32,612 nucleotides of DNA from JBCDCU01 sp039180865 (GCA_039180865.1 JBCDCZ010000013.1:1-32612), one strand, 5' to 3'; shown: positions 15,838 through 24,625, counted from the first letter of the stretch. Made by a program: numbers and translations. Notes: generated by a model from the letters alone, not told the origin.

Positions 15838-17175
15838 ATGAACATATATGCAAAACCGCTCGAACGCTTCGCCACGAACTCGCTTGAGCAGCACTGGATG
15901 CCCTTTTCGGGAAATCGCGATTTCAAAATGAGCCCCCGGCTCGTTGCCAAAAGCGAAGGCATGTATTTGTGGAACCAGAATGGGGACCGGTTGATCGACG
16001 GCTCCTCTGCCCTCTTTAATGTTGCAGCCGGTCACGGACGGCACGAGATTGCAGACGCTGTCTACGCGCAAATGATCCAGAACGATTACACCGCACCGTT
16101 CCAGGTGGGACAGCCAACGTCCTTCGCACTGGCATCCAAACTTGCAAAGATCCTGCCGGACGAATTCAACCACATCTTCTTCACCAATTCAGGATCTGAG
16201 TCGATCGACACGGCACTGAAGATGGTGATGGCCTATCACCGCGCGCGCGGCGAAAGCCAGCGGTTGCGCTTTGTTTCGCGCGAACGGGCCTATCACGGGG
16301 TGAATATGGGCGGCGTATCACTGTCCGGCATGGTACGAAACCGCGAGACGTTTCCCGTCGTCATGCCGAATATCGTAACGATCCGGCATACCTGGACCGA
16401 AGACGAGCTCTTCGTGAAAGGCCAGCCGGAACATGGTGCCGAGCTTGCGGATGACCTTGAGCGCCATTGCGCAACCTATGGCGGATCGACCATCGCGGCG
16501 GTCTTCGTTGAGCCCGTCGCAGGTTCGACCGGAACCCTGGTCCCACCAAAGGGTTATCTGGAACGCCTGCGCGCAATCTGCGACCGGCACGGTATTCTGC
16601 TTGTTTTTGACGAAGTCATAACCGGTTTCGGGCGCCTCGGTTCGCCATTTGCTGCCGACTTCTTCGGTGTGAAGCCGGATATCATAACGATGGCGAAGGC
16701 GCTTACAAATGGCGCAATCCCAATGGGCGGCGTTGCTGCGACGGACGAGATCTACGAAACGATCACAGGCGCTGCGCCGGAAAACGCCATCGAGTTTTTC
16801 CATGGCTACACCTATTCAGGCCACCCGGCAGCGTGTGCGGCTGGTCTTGCGACCCTTCAGATTTACGAAGATGAAGGGCTTCTTACCCGCGCCGCAGACC
16901 TCACCGACTATTTCCTCGATGCAATTTGGTCCCTGAAAGACCTCGACATCGTCAAGGACTTACGCGGCATCGGCCTCATGGCGGGGGTCGAAGTCCATCC
17001 GCTTGATGGAAAACCGGGTGTTCGCGGCAATGAACTCCAGAAGAAGCTCTTCTGGAACGGTTGCCATATCAAGTGGACGGGAGACACCGCCATCGTTGCA
17101 CCATCGCTCATTGCCGAAGAGAGCCATATCGACGAGATCGTGGCCGCGATGAGAAAAACGCTGGAAGCGGAATAA
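15838..17175 (+). CDS. Class III aminotransferase, omega-amino acid (beta-alanine):pyruvate type
   Basis: This PLP-dependent enzyme moves an omega- or beta-amino group from a donor such as beta-alanine to pyruvate. The 445-residue product has the EQHWMPFSGNRDF opening typical of omega-amino acid:pyruvate transaminases. It also has TNSGSESIDTALK for phosphate binding, FDEVITGFGR with Asp258 facing the pyridine nitrogen, and Lys287 in MAKALTNG as the Schiff-base lysine. The ATG at 15838 is preferred over an upstream TTG frame because family similarity begins here. It is followed by the converging LysR gene 41 bases on. The adjacent acyl-CoA dehydrogenase and SDR could act on the resulting carbon skeleton, but that link is inference. 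Confidence 0.88.
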   Translation: MNIYAKPLERFATNSLEQHWMPFSGNRDFKMSPRLVAKSEGMYLWNQNGDRLIDGSSALFNVAAGHGRHEIADAVYAQMIQNDYTAPFQVGQPTSFALASKLAKILPDEFNHIFFTNSGSESIDTALKMVMAYHRARGESQRLRFVSRERAYHGVNMGGVSLSGMVRNRETFPVVMPNIVTIRHTWTEDELFVKGQPEHGAELADDLERHCATYGGSTIAAVFVEPVAGSTGTLVPPKGYLERLRAICDRHGILLVFDEVITGFGRLGSPFAADFFGVKPDIITMAKALTNGAIPMGGVAATDEIYETITGAAPENAIEFFHGYTYSGHPAACAAGLATLQIYEDEGLLTRAADLTDYFLDAIWSLKDLDIVKDLRGIGLMAGVEVHPLDGKPGVRGNELQKKLFWNGCHIKWTGDTAIVAPSLIAEESHIDEIVAAMRKTLEAE

Positions 17176-17202
17176 GCGGGAGCGAGGCACCTTCGCGCCC
17201 GC
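17176..17202. terminator. Possible hairpin terminator between converging genes
   Basis: Directly after the aminotransferase stop, the arms GCGGGAGCG (17176-17184) and CGCGCCCGC (17194-17202) pair with one mismatch around a 9-base loop. There is no T-tract on either strand, so it may only be a 3'-end structure serving the converging aminotransferase and LysR genes. Confidence 0.35.
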
Positions 17203-17216
17203 GGCTGTTCTCGGCC

Positions 17217-18068
17217 TCAAAACAGAGCCGCCAGGAGTTCGGCCTTGTGCTCAAGGGGGCCGTTTTCGAGGTAAGCTAGCACGAGTTCCCGCATGACCCT
17301 GTCACCCGACAGCGAGCGGAGCGCCATGTCCTGTTTGTTGTGGCGCTCGATATCAGGCGACGGAAGGATGGAAAACCCGACGCCAGCCCGAACACACTCG
17401 GCGACCGCTTCAACACTATCGAGGACAATCACATCTTTTGGGTGGAGATCCGAGCGCCGCAAATGGTTGGCAATGAGCCGACCAATACCGGTATTCGGCA
17501 TGAAATGGATGAACGACATTTCATCCATGCAACGAGAAAGCGTCCAGTGTTCCGCCGATTTCGGCATACAATAGACAAGCTCTTCGTGAGCAAGCACGTG
17601 CGCCTTCATGCCGGGCGGCATATCAACCCGCGTGATGATCGCAGCATCAAGACTTCCATTTGAAATTCTGACCAGAAGTTCGTCCGACAGGCCGGTCTCT
17701 ACGCTGAACCGGGCATTGGGAACTTTGGTGCGCGCATGGGCAAGAAAACCCGGCAAAAGACGGATGGAAGAGGTCAAAACGAAACCGATCCTGTAATCGC
17801 CTGCAAGCTCGTCGGGCGAACGGCAGGTCTCCATCATCCGATCCGCTGCCTTCAGCACATCCATCGCATGACGCGCGATCCTCCGGCCAGCCGGGGTCAG
17901 TTTGGGAGGACGATAGGACCGGTCGAACAAAGAAACGCCGAGTTCATCTTCAAGGTTCTTCATCTGCATACTAACACTCGACAGCGTCATATTGAGCTCA
18001 GACGCCGTTTTTGCAAACGAGCCGTGCTCCCTTACCGAAACCAGAGTTTGCAGCGTTCGAAGGTTCAT
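17217..18068 (-). CDS. LysR family transcriptional regulator
   Basis: This 283-residue regulator has an N-terminal winged helix-turn-helix: MNLRTLQTLVSVREHGSFAKTASELNMTLSSVSMQMKNLEDELG, with the LysR pattern of AA/TxSxSxQxxxLE. A two-lobed effector-binding domain follows from about residue 90. The longer open frame starts in non-homologous sequence; the ATG at 18066-18068 begins exactly at the HTH. It is divergent from the acyl-CoA dehydrogenase gene across 236 bases, the usual layout for a LysR protein and its target. A palindrome lies in that gap. The effector is unknown. Confidence 0.9.
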   Translation of the reverse strand: MNLRTLQTLVSVREHGSFAKTASELNMTLSSVSMQMKNLEDELGVSLFDRSYRPPKLTPAGRRIARHAMDVLKAADRMMETCRSPDELAGDYRIGFVLTSSIRLLPGFLAHARTKVPNARFSVETGLSDELLVRISNGSLDAAIITRVDMPPGMKAHVLAHEELVYCMPKSAEHWTLSRCMDEMSFIHFMPNTGIGRLIANHLRRSDLHPKDVIVLDSVEAVAECVRAGVGFSILPSPDIERHNKQDMALRSLSGDRVMRELVLAYLENGPLEHKAELLAALF

Positions 18069-18098
18069 AACTTTCGTTTTTCTGAATTTAGTATCCAC

Positions 18099-18118
18099 TT
18101 TAATTCGATTGAATAAAA
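18099..18118. promoter_or_regulatory. Candidate LysR binding palindrome
   Basis: The arms TTTAATTC and GAATAAAA pair at 7 of 8 positions around a 4-base centre. The site lies 31 bases upstream of the LysR ATG, in the divergent intergenic region. LysR proteins bind interrupted AT-rich dyads (T-N11-A type) and often repress their own gene from such a place. Binding is inferred. Confidence 0.4.
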
Positions 18119-18222
18119 CTTGTAAATAGGCGACTCTTCTTACCACTAAGCGGGGGCTAGAATCAGGGTGTGGGCGACCAGCGATTTCGCGGGCCGCCCC
18201 TTTTGACACCTTCATTCATCGG

Positions 18223-18281
18223 CCTTTTTCGGGAAGCCAGCAGTATCCAAGCCCCCTTCTTAGAGCCCTTTTTCGGGGCTC
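18223..18281 (+). repeat. Duplicated CCTTTTTCGGG element in the leader of the acyl-CoA dehydrogenase gene
   Basis: The 11-base word CCTTTTTCGGG occurs at 18223-18233 and again at 18267-18277, 44 bases apart. The second copy is the centre of a perfect hairpin, GAGCCC (18263-18268) with GGGCTC (18276-18281) and a 7-base loop. The first is flanked by GGC and GCC, giving a weaker stem of the same shape. No T-tract follows, so these are not plain terminators. They lie 24-82 bases before the ATG. Confidence 0.45.
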
Positions 18282-18304
18282 GAGCGAAGAGAGGCATTTG
18301 GATT

Positions 18305-19582
18305 ATGGGTTTTGTTGAACAGGATCGTCCTGTGGAGTTTGAAAGTCAGCGCCGTGCGCGAGCCCTTGCGCAGGAAAAGTTTTCCGTTCGCGCTGCTCAC
18401 TTTGATAAAACCCGCAAATATTGCCACCGCAACGTGCGTGACATGGTGGATGCCGGGCTGATGGGGATGACGATCCCAGAAGTTTATGGCGGCAAAGGCG
18501 CTTCTCTTTACGAAACCGTGCTGGCCATCGAAGAAGTGGCGCGGGCGTGTACCCTGTCGGCGCGCGTTTTGACCGAAGCCAATATGGGCGCAATCGGTGC
18601 GATCATGGCTTATGGCACCGAAGACCAGAAGCGTCTCTGCGCGCCATTTGTGCTTGCGGGCGATAAAGCTGCCATCTGCATCACCGAGCCGGAAGCTGGA
18701 AGTGCCGCAACCGAAATGCGTACGACGGCTGTAAAGCGCGGCGATCATTATGTGATTAACGGTCATAAGCACTGGATCACCGGTGGCGGCGTTTCCAAAA
18801 TCCACCTGATCTTCGCTCGCGTCATCGGCGATGCCGGTGTCGAAGAAGGGATCGGAGCCTTCATCGTCATCCGTGACCGGGAAAACGGCTATGCCGCCGA
18901 AGGTCTTGAAATCGGTGAGCGGGAACGCACGATGGGTCTCTGCGGTATGCCGGAAACCGAAATCCTTTTCCGTGATCTCAAGGTCGATCAAACAATGCGC
19001 CTTGAAACACCGTCCGGCTCGGCGCGCGGTTTCCAGGATTTGATGACAGCCTACAATGCGCAACGCGTGGGTGCCGGAACGATCGCAATGGGCGTGGCCG
19101 CAGGCGCACTCGACGAAGCCAAGCGTTACATGCTGGAACGTCAGCAATTCGGTCGTCCGATAGCGGAATTTCAAGGCCTGCAATGGATGATTGCAGACAT
19201 GGACGCTGCCCTCTACGCCTCAAGACTGATGCTGCATGATGCGGCGAAATCGGCATCGGAAGGAAACACGCCTTTCCCCGACATGACAAAAGCGGCGAGA
19301 GCGAAACTCTTTGCGTCTGAAAACGCAATCAAGATCGTCAATCAGGCACTTCAGATCTTTGGTGCTCGAGGGTATGGGTCCGAGGAAAAGGTCGAACGCA
19401 TGTATCGTGATGTTAGAATGTTCACGATCGGCGGTGGCACAGCCGAAATTCTGCGCAATCAGCTCGCAAGCGCTGTGCTCGACATGAAGCTTCCGCAAAC
19501 CCGCGACGCCTATATCGACGCTCAGCAAAGAGCCGCAATGGGATCAGAGGTTTCAAGGGCTTTTAAAGTCGCAGCCGAATAG
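18305..19582 (+). CDS. Acyl-CoA dehydrogenase family protein
   Basis: This is a flavoprotein of the acyl-CoA dehydrogenase fold, normally forming the alpha-beta double bond of an acyl-CoA and passing electrons to ETF. The 425-residue product has an N-terminal helical domain, the beta-domain motif CITEPEAGSAATEM (about 125-138), and the C-terminal ERQQFGRPIAEFQGLQ helix. It ends with YRDVRMFTIGGGTAEILRNQ. The position of the usual catalytic Glu (YEGT in medium-chain enzymes) is Gly377, and the alternative Glu before Arg254 (isovaleryl-CoA dehydrogenase type) is Gln253. The base is therefore elsewhere, or the reaction differs. The ATG at 18305 follows GAAGAGAGG; the upstream open frame lacks family similarity. 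The SDR follows 31 bases on. Confidence 0.88.
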   Translation: MGFVEQDRPVEFESQRRARALAQEKFSVRAAHFDKTRKYCHRNVRDMVDAGLMGMTIPEVYGGKGASLYETVLAIEEVARACTLSARVLTEANMGAIGAIMAYGTEDQKRLCAPFVLAGDKAAICITEPEAGSAATEMRTTAVKRGDHYVINGHKHWITGGGVSKIHLIFARVIGDAGVEEGIGAFIVIRDRENGYAAEGLEIGERERTMGLCGMPETEILFRDLKVDQTMRLETPSGSARGFQDLMTAYNAQRVGAGTIAMGVAAGALDEAKRYMLERQQFGRPIAEFQGLQWMIADMDAALYASRLMLHDAAKSASEGNTPFPDMTKAARAKLFASENAIKIVNQALQIFGARGYGSEEKVERMYRDVRMFTIGGGTAEILRNQLASAVLDMKLPQTRDAYIDAQQRAAMGSEVSRAFKVAAE

Positions 19583-19585
19583 GTA

Positions 19586-19610
19586 GCCTCCCTCCCCCAA
19601 CGGAGGAGGC
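19586..19610 (+). promoter_or_regulatory. Hairpin covering the SDR ribosome binding site
   Basis: GCCTCC (19586-19591) can pair with GGAGGC (19605-19610), and the second arm is part of the strong Shine-Dalgarno GGAGGAGG that serves the ATG at 19614. The loop is 13 bases. Ribosomes finishing the acyl-CoA dehydrogenase gene (stop at 19580-19582) would reach and open this structure, so it could couple translation of the two genes. Confidence 0.4.
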
Positions 19611-19613
19611 GAC

Positions 19614-20354
19614 ATGGAAGACTTTTCAGGAAAATCGGTTTTAATCACCGGTGGCGGGTCCGGCACGGGCGCGCATATGGCGCGCGCCTTTGCAGATAGC
19701 GGCGCAACCGTAAAAATTACCGGCAGGCGCGCGGAGCCCTTGCAGGCGGTAGCAAGCCATTCAGACAGGATTCGCTACCAAGCAGGGGATGCGAGCGACG
19801 AAGCAACGGTCGCATCGTTTTTCGAAGACGGTCCTTTTCAGATCGTGGTCGCCAATGCCGGTATCGCAGAAAGCGCGCCATTGAAGGCAACAAGCCTTGA
19901 TCAATGGCAACGCATCATGGCCGTCAACGCGACCGGCGTCTTTTTGATAATGCGTGATGGCCTGAAACAAATGGACGATTGGGGACGTCTCATCGTCGTC
20001 TCCTCAATCCTCGGAAAACACGGCGCGCCTTACGCTTCGGCTTATGCTGCTAGCAAGCACGCAACCATTGGCCTTGTTGAATCCGTCGCTCACGAAGTTG
20101 CGCGGTCCAATGTCACGATCAATGCAATCTGCCCAGGCTATATAGATACCGACATGACCGGACGCACACTGGAAAACATCATGGAGAAAACCGGCATGGA
20201 CCGAGCGGACGCCCTCAAAGCCATCACAAAGGACAATCCGCAAGGCAAACTGATAACCTGCGATGAGGTTACCCATACAGCGTTCTATCTCGCGTCAGAG
20301 GGAGCTTCGACCATCAACGGTCAGGCAATCATGCTATGCGGCGGAGGGTTCTAG
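19614..20354 (+). CDS. Short-chain dehydrogenase/reductase (SDR) family protein
   Basis: This 246-residue NAD(P)-dependent classical SDR has the cofactor motif TGGGSGTG (12-19), NAG (81-83), Asn105, and the catalytic Ser131, Tyr144 and Lys148. The C-terminal substrate loop follows NAICPGYIDTDMT. The residue pattern after the second strand (TGRRAE) favours NADP(H). Likely substrates are a 3-hydroxyacyl-CoA or a 2-hydroxy compound, given the adjacent acyl-CoA dehydrogenase, but sequence alone does not decide. A strong ribosome site lies in a potential hairpin. It converges on recJ with only four bases between the stop codons. Confidence 0.9.
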   Translation: MEDFSGKSVLITGGGSGTGAHMARAFADSGATVKITGRRAEPLQAVASHSDRIRYQAGDASDEATVASFFEDGPFQIVVANAGIAESAPLKATSLDQWQRIMAVNATGVFLIMRDGLKQMDDWGRLIVVSSILGKHGAPYASAYAASKHATIGLVESVAHEVARSNVTINAICPGYIDTDMTGRTLENIMEKTGMDRADALKAITKDNPQGKLITCDEVTHTAFYLASEGASTINGQAIMLCGGGF

Positions 20355-20358
20355 CCAA

Positions 20359-22176
20359 TTAGGTGAAGGCTGCATCTTTGATGCGGATTTGAACGCTCTC
20401 CCGGCCCTGCCAGACATTCCTCGAAAGCGTCCCCGCCACATGGATGGGTCTGCTGTCTGATTGAAGAAGCGCTTTGCCAAGCGGACTTTCGGCAGCACCG
20501 AACGCGATCCCTGACAAGCTGGACTGGTCACCGGATTTTAAGGTCACACGAACATGGCCGGATCCAACAACGGACGCATAAGCAATCCGGTGACTTGGAA
20601 AGGCGAAAACAGGGGCAGGATTACCTGAGCCAAAGGGTCCGGCCCGCTCGATCTCGTCAACAAGGGATAGCTTCGCGCCCTGGGCCGTCAGCGCGCCATC
20701 AATGACCAATGCGCGGTTCTTACGCTCCCGCGTGACATCTTCAGATAGACGCTCTTCTAGAAATGCCCTAAGATCGCCGAGTCTGTCGGACTGCACAGTG
20801 AGGCCTGCAGCCATTTCATGCCCCCCACCTTTGACGATGATTCCCTCGTCAAGCGCCTCCCGGACAGCGCTCCCGAGATCTACACCTGAAATGGAGCGGC
20901 CCGAACCGGTCCCAATTCCCGATCGGTCAAAGCCGAGCGCAAAGCAAGGTCTGTTGTAGCGTTCCTTAAGGCGGGCTGCGACAATACCGAGCACGCCGGG
21001 ATGCCACCCCTCACCTGAAGCAATGAAATGCGCTGGACCACCTTCGCCGTCAGCATCACCTTCCGGGCCCAGCTCATTCAAGGCTTGCGCTCCGGCATCC
21101 TCCAGAATGGCTTTTTCAATCGCCTGTCGCTCGGCGTTGTATCGATCGAGACGGCCTGCAATGTCTTCCGCCTCAAAAGGATCGGCGACGGTCAAAAGCC
21201 GCGCACCCAAAGCTGCGTCGCCCACCCGGCCACCCGCATTGATACGCGGACCAAGGGCGAACCCAAGATGGCCGGATTCTATCGCCCCATCGACACCCGA
21301 AACAACGCTCAAGGCGGCAATTCCGGGGTTCTGCTGGTTGCGCATCGCGACAAGCCCCTTGCGCACAAAAGCCCTGTTGAGAGTCTTCAAAGGCATTACA
21401 TCACAGACAGTTCCGAGCGCCACTAAATCCAATAATTCCAATAAATTAATTGGATTTGTTAACAATTCACTTGAAGATATTTCTCTTAGAATGCGCTGGG
21501 TGGCGACAAGCGTCATGAAGACGACACCGACAGCAGCAAGATGCCCAAGCCCAGATCGATCATCGTGCCGGTTAGGATTGACGATCGCACGCGCTTCGGG
21601 AAGCGTCGTCCCAACCTGATGGTGGTCCAGAACCACTACATCGCCGCCGAGCTCTTTCGCCTTATGAAGCGCATCGAAACTCGTCGCGCCGCAATCGACA
21701 GTCACAATCAGTGAAGCACCATCCTCAATCAAAGACTGGATAGCTTCCGAATTTGGACCATAACCCTCAGTGATTCGGTCGGGGATGTAAATCGTGGGCG
21801 TGAGGCCGTAATGAGAGCAGAACCGATAAAGAAGGGCTGACGATGTTGCACCGTCAACATCGTAGTCACCAAATATTGCGATCTTCTCGCCGGACTTTAT
21901 CGCATGCGCAAGACGGCCGGCGGCCGCCTCCATATCGGTCAGGACATAGGGATCCGGCATCAGGGACTTGATCGAAGGATCAAGGTATGCCTGTGCATCA
22001 TGTTCCGGTATACCGCGCCCGGCGAGGAGCCGGGCAGTAAGATCGGAGAGACCGGTTGTTTGGGAGATTGCCAGAGCGGTTTGGTCACCAGCGGGCGTTA
22101 GCCGGTCGACCCAACGGCGGCCTAGAACCGACCGGTTGACGTTCAAAAAGGTACGGCGGTCGGCGTCAGCAGACAA
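20359..22176 (-). CDS. recJ: Single-stranded-DNA-specific exonuclease RecJ
   Basis: RecJ degrades single-stranded DNA 5' to 3' in recombination, mismatch and base-excision repair. The 605-residue product has DHH-family motif DYDVDG (104-109), VTVDCG (158-163), DHH (184-186), and the DHHA1 motif GGHEMAAG near residue 460. A C-terminal OB-fold region follows (about 490-605). The start is a TTG at 22176: GGAG lies five bases upstream, and the glpX stop is only 10 bases away. No ATG occurs before the conserved part. It is the last gene of the alaC-hom-glpX-recJ run. A Glu/Gly/Asp-rich insert (GPEGDADGEGG) near residue 375 is probably a surface loop. Confidence 0.95.
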   Translation of the reverse strand: MSADADRRTFLNVNRSVLGRRWVDRLTPAGDQTALAISQTTGLSDLTARLLAGRGIPEHDAQAYLDPSIKSLMPDPYVLTDMEAAAGRLAHAIKSGEKIAIFGDYDVDGATSSALLYRFCSHYGLTPTIYIPDRITEGYGPNSEAIQSLIEDGASLIVTVDCGATSFDALHKAKELGGDVVVLDHHQVGTTLPEARAIVNPNRHDDRSGLGHLAAVGVVFMTLVATQRILREISSSELLTNPINLLELLDLVALGTVCDVMPLKTLNRAFVRKGLVAMRNQQNPGIAALSVVSGVDGAIESGHLGFALGPRINAGGRVGDAALGARLLTVADPFEAEDIAGRLDRYNAERQAIEKAILEDAGAQALNELGPEGDADGEGGPAHFIASGEGWHPGVLGIVAARLKERYNRPCFALGFDRSGIGTGSGRSISGVDLGSAVREALDEGIIVKGGGHEMAAGLTVQSDRLGDLRAFLEERLSEDVTRERKNRALVIDGALTAQGAKLSLVDEIERAGPFGSGNPAPVFAFPSHRIAYASVVGSGHVRVTLKSGDQSSLSGIAFGAAESPLGKALLQSDSRPIHVAGTLSRNVWQGRESVQIRIKDAAFT

Positions 22177-22186
22177 ATGCGCTCCG

Positions 22187-23206
22187 TCAGTTGATCCTGA
22201 ATTTTGCCGTCTCGCGGTGAACGCCTTTAATATACCGGATCGTGCGGGTCGACGAGCGCATGACTACGGTATCGGTCTCTACACCATCACGGGATAACCT
22301 GACACCTTTCAGGAAATTGCCATCGGTTACACCAGTTGCGGCAAAGAGAACGTCCCCGCGTGCCATTTCGTCCATAGAAAAGATCTTTGACGGATCGTCG
22401 ATCCCCATCTTTGACGCACGGTCATGCTGGTCCTTGTTGGCGATCACCAACCGTCCCAGCATCTGACCGCCCGTACACCGCAAAGCTGCAGCAGCAAGAA
22501 CGCCTTCCGGAGCTCCGCCGGTACCGATATAGATATCGATCCCCGTCTCATCCGGATCGGTGGTGTGAATAACGCCTGCAACATCTCCATCGCCGATCAG
22601 ACGGATCGACGCGCCCGTCTTGCGAATGTCCTCGATGATCTGAGCGTGACGCGGCCGGTCGAGGACACAGGCACGGACCTGTTCAGGTTTCACATCCTTC
22701 GCCTTTGCGAGCGCTTCGATATTAGCCGACGCGGGCGCATCGAGTGAGATTATCCCGTCGGGATAGCCCGGGCCGACTGCAATCTTCTCCATATAGCAAT
22801 CCGGTGCATTGAGAAGATTGCCTGTGCGCGCAAGGGCAATGACGGCAAGCGAGTTCGGTGTATTTTTGGCGCAAATCGTTGTGCCCTCAAGCGGGTCGAG
22901 CGCAACGTCAAGCTCGGGGCCTTCGCCGGTCCCGACTTCCTCGCCGATATAAAGCATCGGCGCTTCGTCGCGTTCGCCCTCACCGATCCTGACCGTTCCA
23001 CGGATCGGCAGAAAATTGAGTTCGCGGCGCATAGCGTCAACGGCTGCCTGATCGGCTGCTTTCTCGTCACCTTTACCCCGCCAAAGGGCGGCTGCAACTG
23101 CCGCAGCCTCGGTCACCCGGGCAAGTTCAAGTGTCAGCTTGCGGTCAAGGCTCTCCTCGACATCGTGTTCGGCAACATCTTTTTTTGCCTTGCCTTTCTT
23201 AGCCAT
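22187..23206 (-). CDS. glpX: Class II fructose-1,6-bisphosphatase
   Basis: GlpX removes the 1-phosphate of fructose 1,6-bisphosphate in gluconeogenesis, with a lithium-sensitive two-metal site. The 339-residue product has IGEGERDEAPML (74-85), the metal-binding DPLEGTT (104-110), GDGDVAGVI, and TGGAPEGVLAAAALRCTGG, all typical of the class. The ATG at 23206 follows GAGGAGACGG. A Lys-rich N-terminal stretch of about ten residues is a family-variable tail. It lies 62 bases after hom and 10 bases before recJ, an order I know from Hyphomicrobiales. Confidence 0.95.
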   Translation of the reverse strand: MAKKGKAKKDVAEHDVEESLDRKLTLELARVTEAAAVAAALWRGKGDEKAADQAAVDAMRRELNFLPIRGTVRIGEGERDEAPMLYIGEEVGTGEGPELDVALDPLEGTTICAKNTPNSLAVIALARTGNLLNAPDCYMEKIAVGPGYPDGIISLDAPASANIEALAKAKDVKPEQVRACVLDRPRHAQIIEDIRKTGASIRLIGDGDVAGVIHTTDPDETGIDIYIGTGGAPEGVLAAAALRCTGGQMLGRLVIANKDQHDRASKMGIDDPSKIFSMDEMARGDVLFAATGVTDGNFLKGVRLSRDGVETDTVVMRSSTRTIRYIKGVHRETAKFRIN

Positions 23207-23268
23207 GAACCGTCTCCTCACACCCTTCCATTCATTCGCGTACTTTGAAAGCCGCACCGAACTTTTTG

Positions 23269-24582
23269 TCAGCCTAGTTTTTCGATACGGATCATTTTGG
23301 GCGCACCCAGCACACTATCGTCGGCCTCAATCCGTTCCAACGCGGCACGCACGGCACTCTCCGTGGTCTCGTGCGTGATGATAATCACCGGTTGCGCCCG
23401 CAAAGGCTTACCGTTTTCCTGTTCGATTTCGCGATGTTGAACCACGCTTTGCAGAGAAATCTCGGCTTCGGCCATATGGGTTGCAATGCGTGCGAGAACC
23501 CCGGGCTTATCGGCAATTTCAAGCGCCAGATAATAGCCACCTTCATGAAGCCGCATTCCGGCGCGCACATAGGGCTGAAGGCTGTCTGCCGGCCTTCCGA
23601 AGACTGGCGGACGTTCTCCCCGCGCAAGATCGGCAAGATCTCCGGCGACCGCCGATGCTGTCGCAGCGCCACCCGCACCGGGTCCGCTCAACATCAGGTT
23701 CCCAGCCTTATCCGCCTCGATCGCAACCGCATTGGTAACCCCGTCGATCCCTGCGATCGCAGCCGTTTTCGGCACCATTGCCGGGTGGACCCTTTGTTCA
23801 ATGCCCGTTTCGGTCTGCTGGGCAACACCCAACAGCTTGATCCTGTAGCCCAGTTGATCGGCGGCTTCGATATCAGCGAGAGTAATCTTGTCGATGCCCT
23901 CAAGATAGATGCTGTCGAAAGAGATCTCGGTCCCGAAACAAAGGCTCGTCAGAATGGCAAGTTTGTGAGCCGTGTCATGGCCGCCAATATCAAAAGTCGG
24001 ATCGGCTTCTGCATATCCGAGCCGTTGTGCGTCGGCGAGACAATCGGCAAAGCTGATTTTTTCGGCTTCCATTCGAGTCAGGATGTAATTGCAGGTGCCG
24101 TTCATGATTCCGAAAATTCGCGACACTCTGTTTCCGGAAAGTGCCTCGCGCAGCGTCTTGATGATTGGAATGGCACCCGCAACGGCTGCCTCATAGGAAA
24201 GTCCGGCGCCATTCTCCTCGGCAAGTTTAGCAAGCGACGCACCGTGCTTTGCAAGAAGCGCCTTATTCGCTGTCACGACCGACTTACCTCGAGAAAGCGC
24301 GGCTTCTACGCAAATACGCGCCGGTCCCTCATCACCGCCGATCAGTTCAACGAGCACATCGATATCATCGCTCTCGGCGAGGCGAACAGGGTCGTCGAAC
24401 CAGATATATCCGGAAACATCGACACCACGGTCAACATTGCGATTGCGCGCGGAGACTGCCGTCACTGAGAGACTGCATCCTGCCTTTTCGGCAATCTCCT
24501 CGCCATGATCTTCCAAAAGGTGAAGAAGTGCGCTTCCGACTGTGCCAAGGCCGGCGATCCCGATGCGCAACACTTGTGACAT
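23269..24582 (-). CDS. hom: Homoserine dehydrogenase
   Basis: This enzyme reduces aspartate semialdehyde to homoserine, at the branch to threonine and methionine. The 437-residue product has the Rossmann motif GLGTVG (11-16), VTANKALLAKHG, MNGTCNYILTRM with the substrate-site pattern, and FDIGGHDTAHKLAIL. A C-terminal ACT domain (about 350-430) begins ALEIADKPGVLARIA and is the likely site of threonine feedback control. I chose the ATG at 24582, nine bases after AGGA; a TTG two codons upstream is too close to it. It follows alaC by 43 bases on the same strand. Confidence 0.95.
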   Translation of the reverse strand: MSQVLRIGIAGLGTVGSALLHLLEDHGEEIAEKAGCSLSVTAVSARNRNVDRGVDVSGYIWFDDPVRLAESDDIDVLVELIGGDEGPARICVEAALSRGKSVVTANKALLAKHGASLAKLAEENGAGLSYEAAVAGAIPIIKTLREALSGNRVSRIFGIMNGTCNYILTRMEAEKISFADCLADAQRLGYAEADPTFDIGGHDTAHKLAILTSLCFGTEISFDSIYLEGIDKITLADIEAADQLGYRIKLLGVAQQTETGIEQRVHPAMVPKTAAIAGIDGVTNAVAIEADKAGNLMLSGPGAGGAATASAVAGDLADLARGERPPVFGRPADSLQPYVRAGMRLHEGGYYLALEIADKPGVLARIATHMAEAEISLQSVVQHREIEQENGKPLRAQPVIIITHETTESAVRAALERIEADDSVLGAPKMIRIEKLG

Positions 24583-24625
24583 AAACAAATTTCCTGAAGG
24601 GTCGAACGGAAGGTCCGCCCGGTAG

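Noticed and set aside
18069..18215. N-terminal extension of the LysR protein
   Set aside because: The family HTH begins at the ATG at 18068; the extension is unrelated sequence lying in the promoter region.
18260..19183. 307-codon minus-strand frame opposite the acyl-CoA dehydrogenase
   Set aside because: Its composition is rich in His, Cys and Arg as expected for the antisense of a real gene, and it matches nothing I know.
23371..24468. 365-codon plus-strand frame opposite hom
   Set aside because: Antisense shadow of a well-conserved homoserine dehydrogenase gene.
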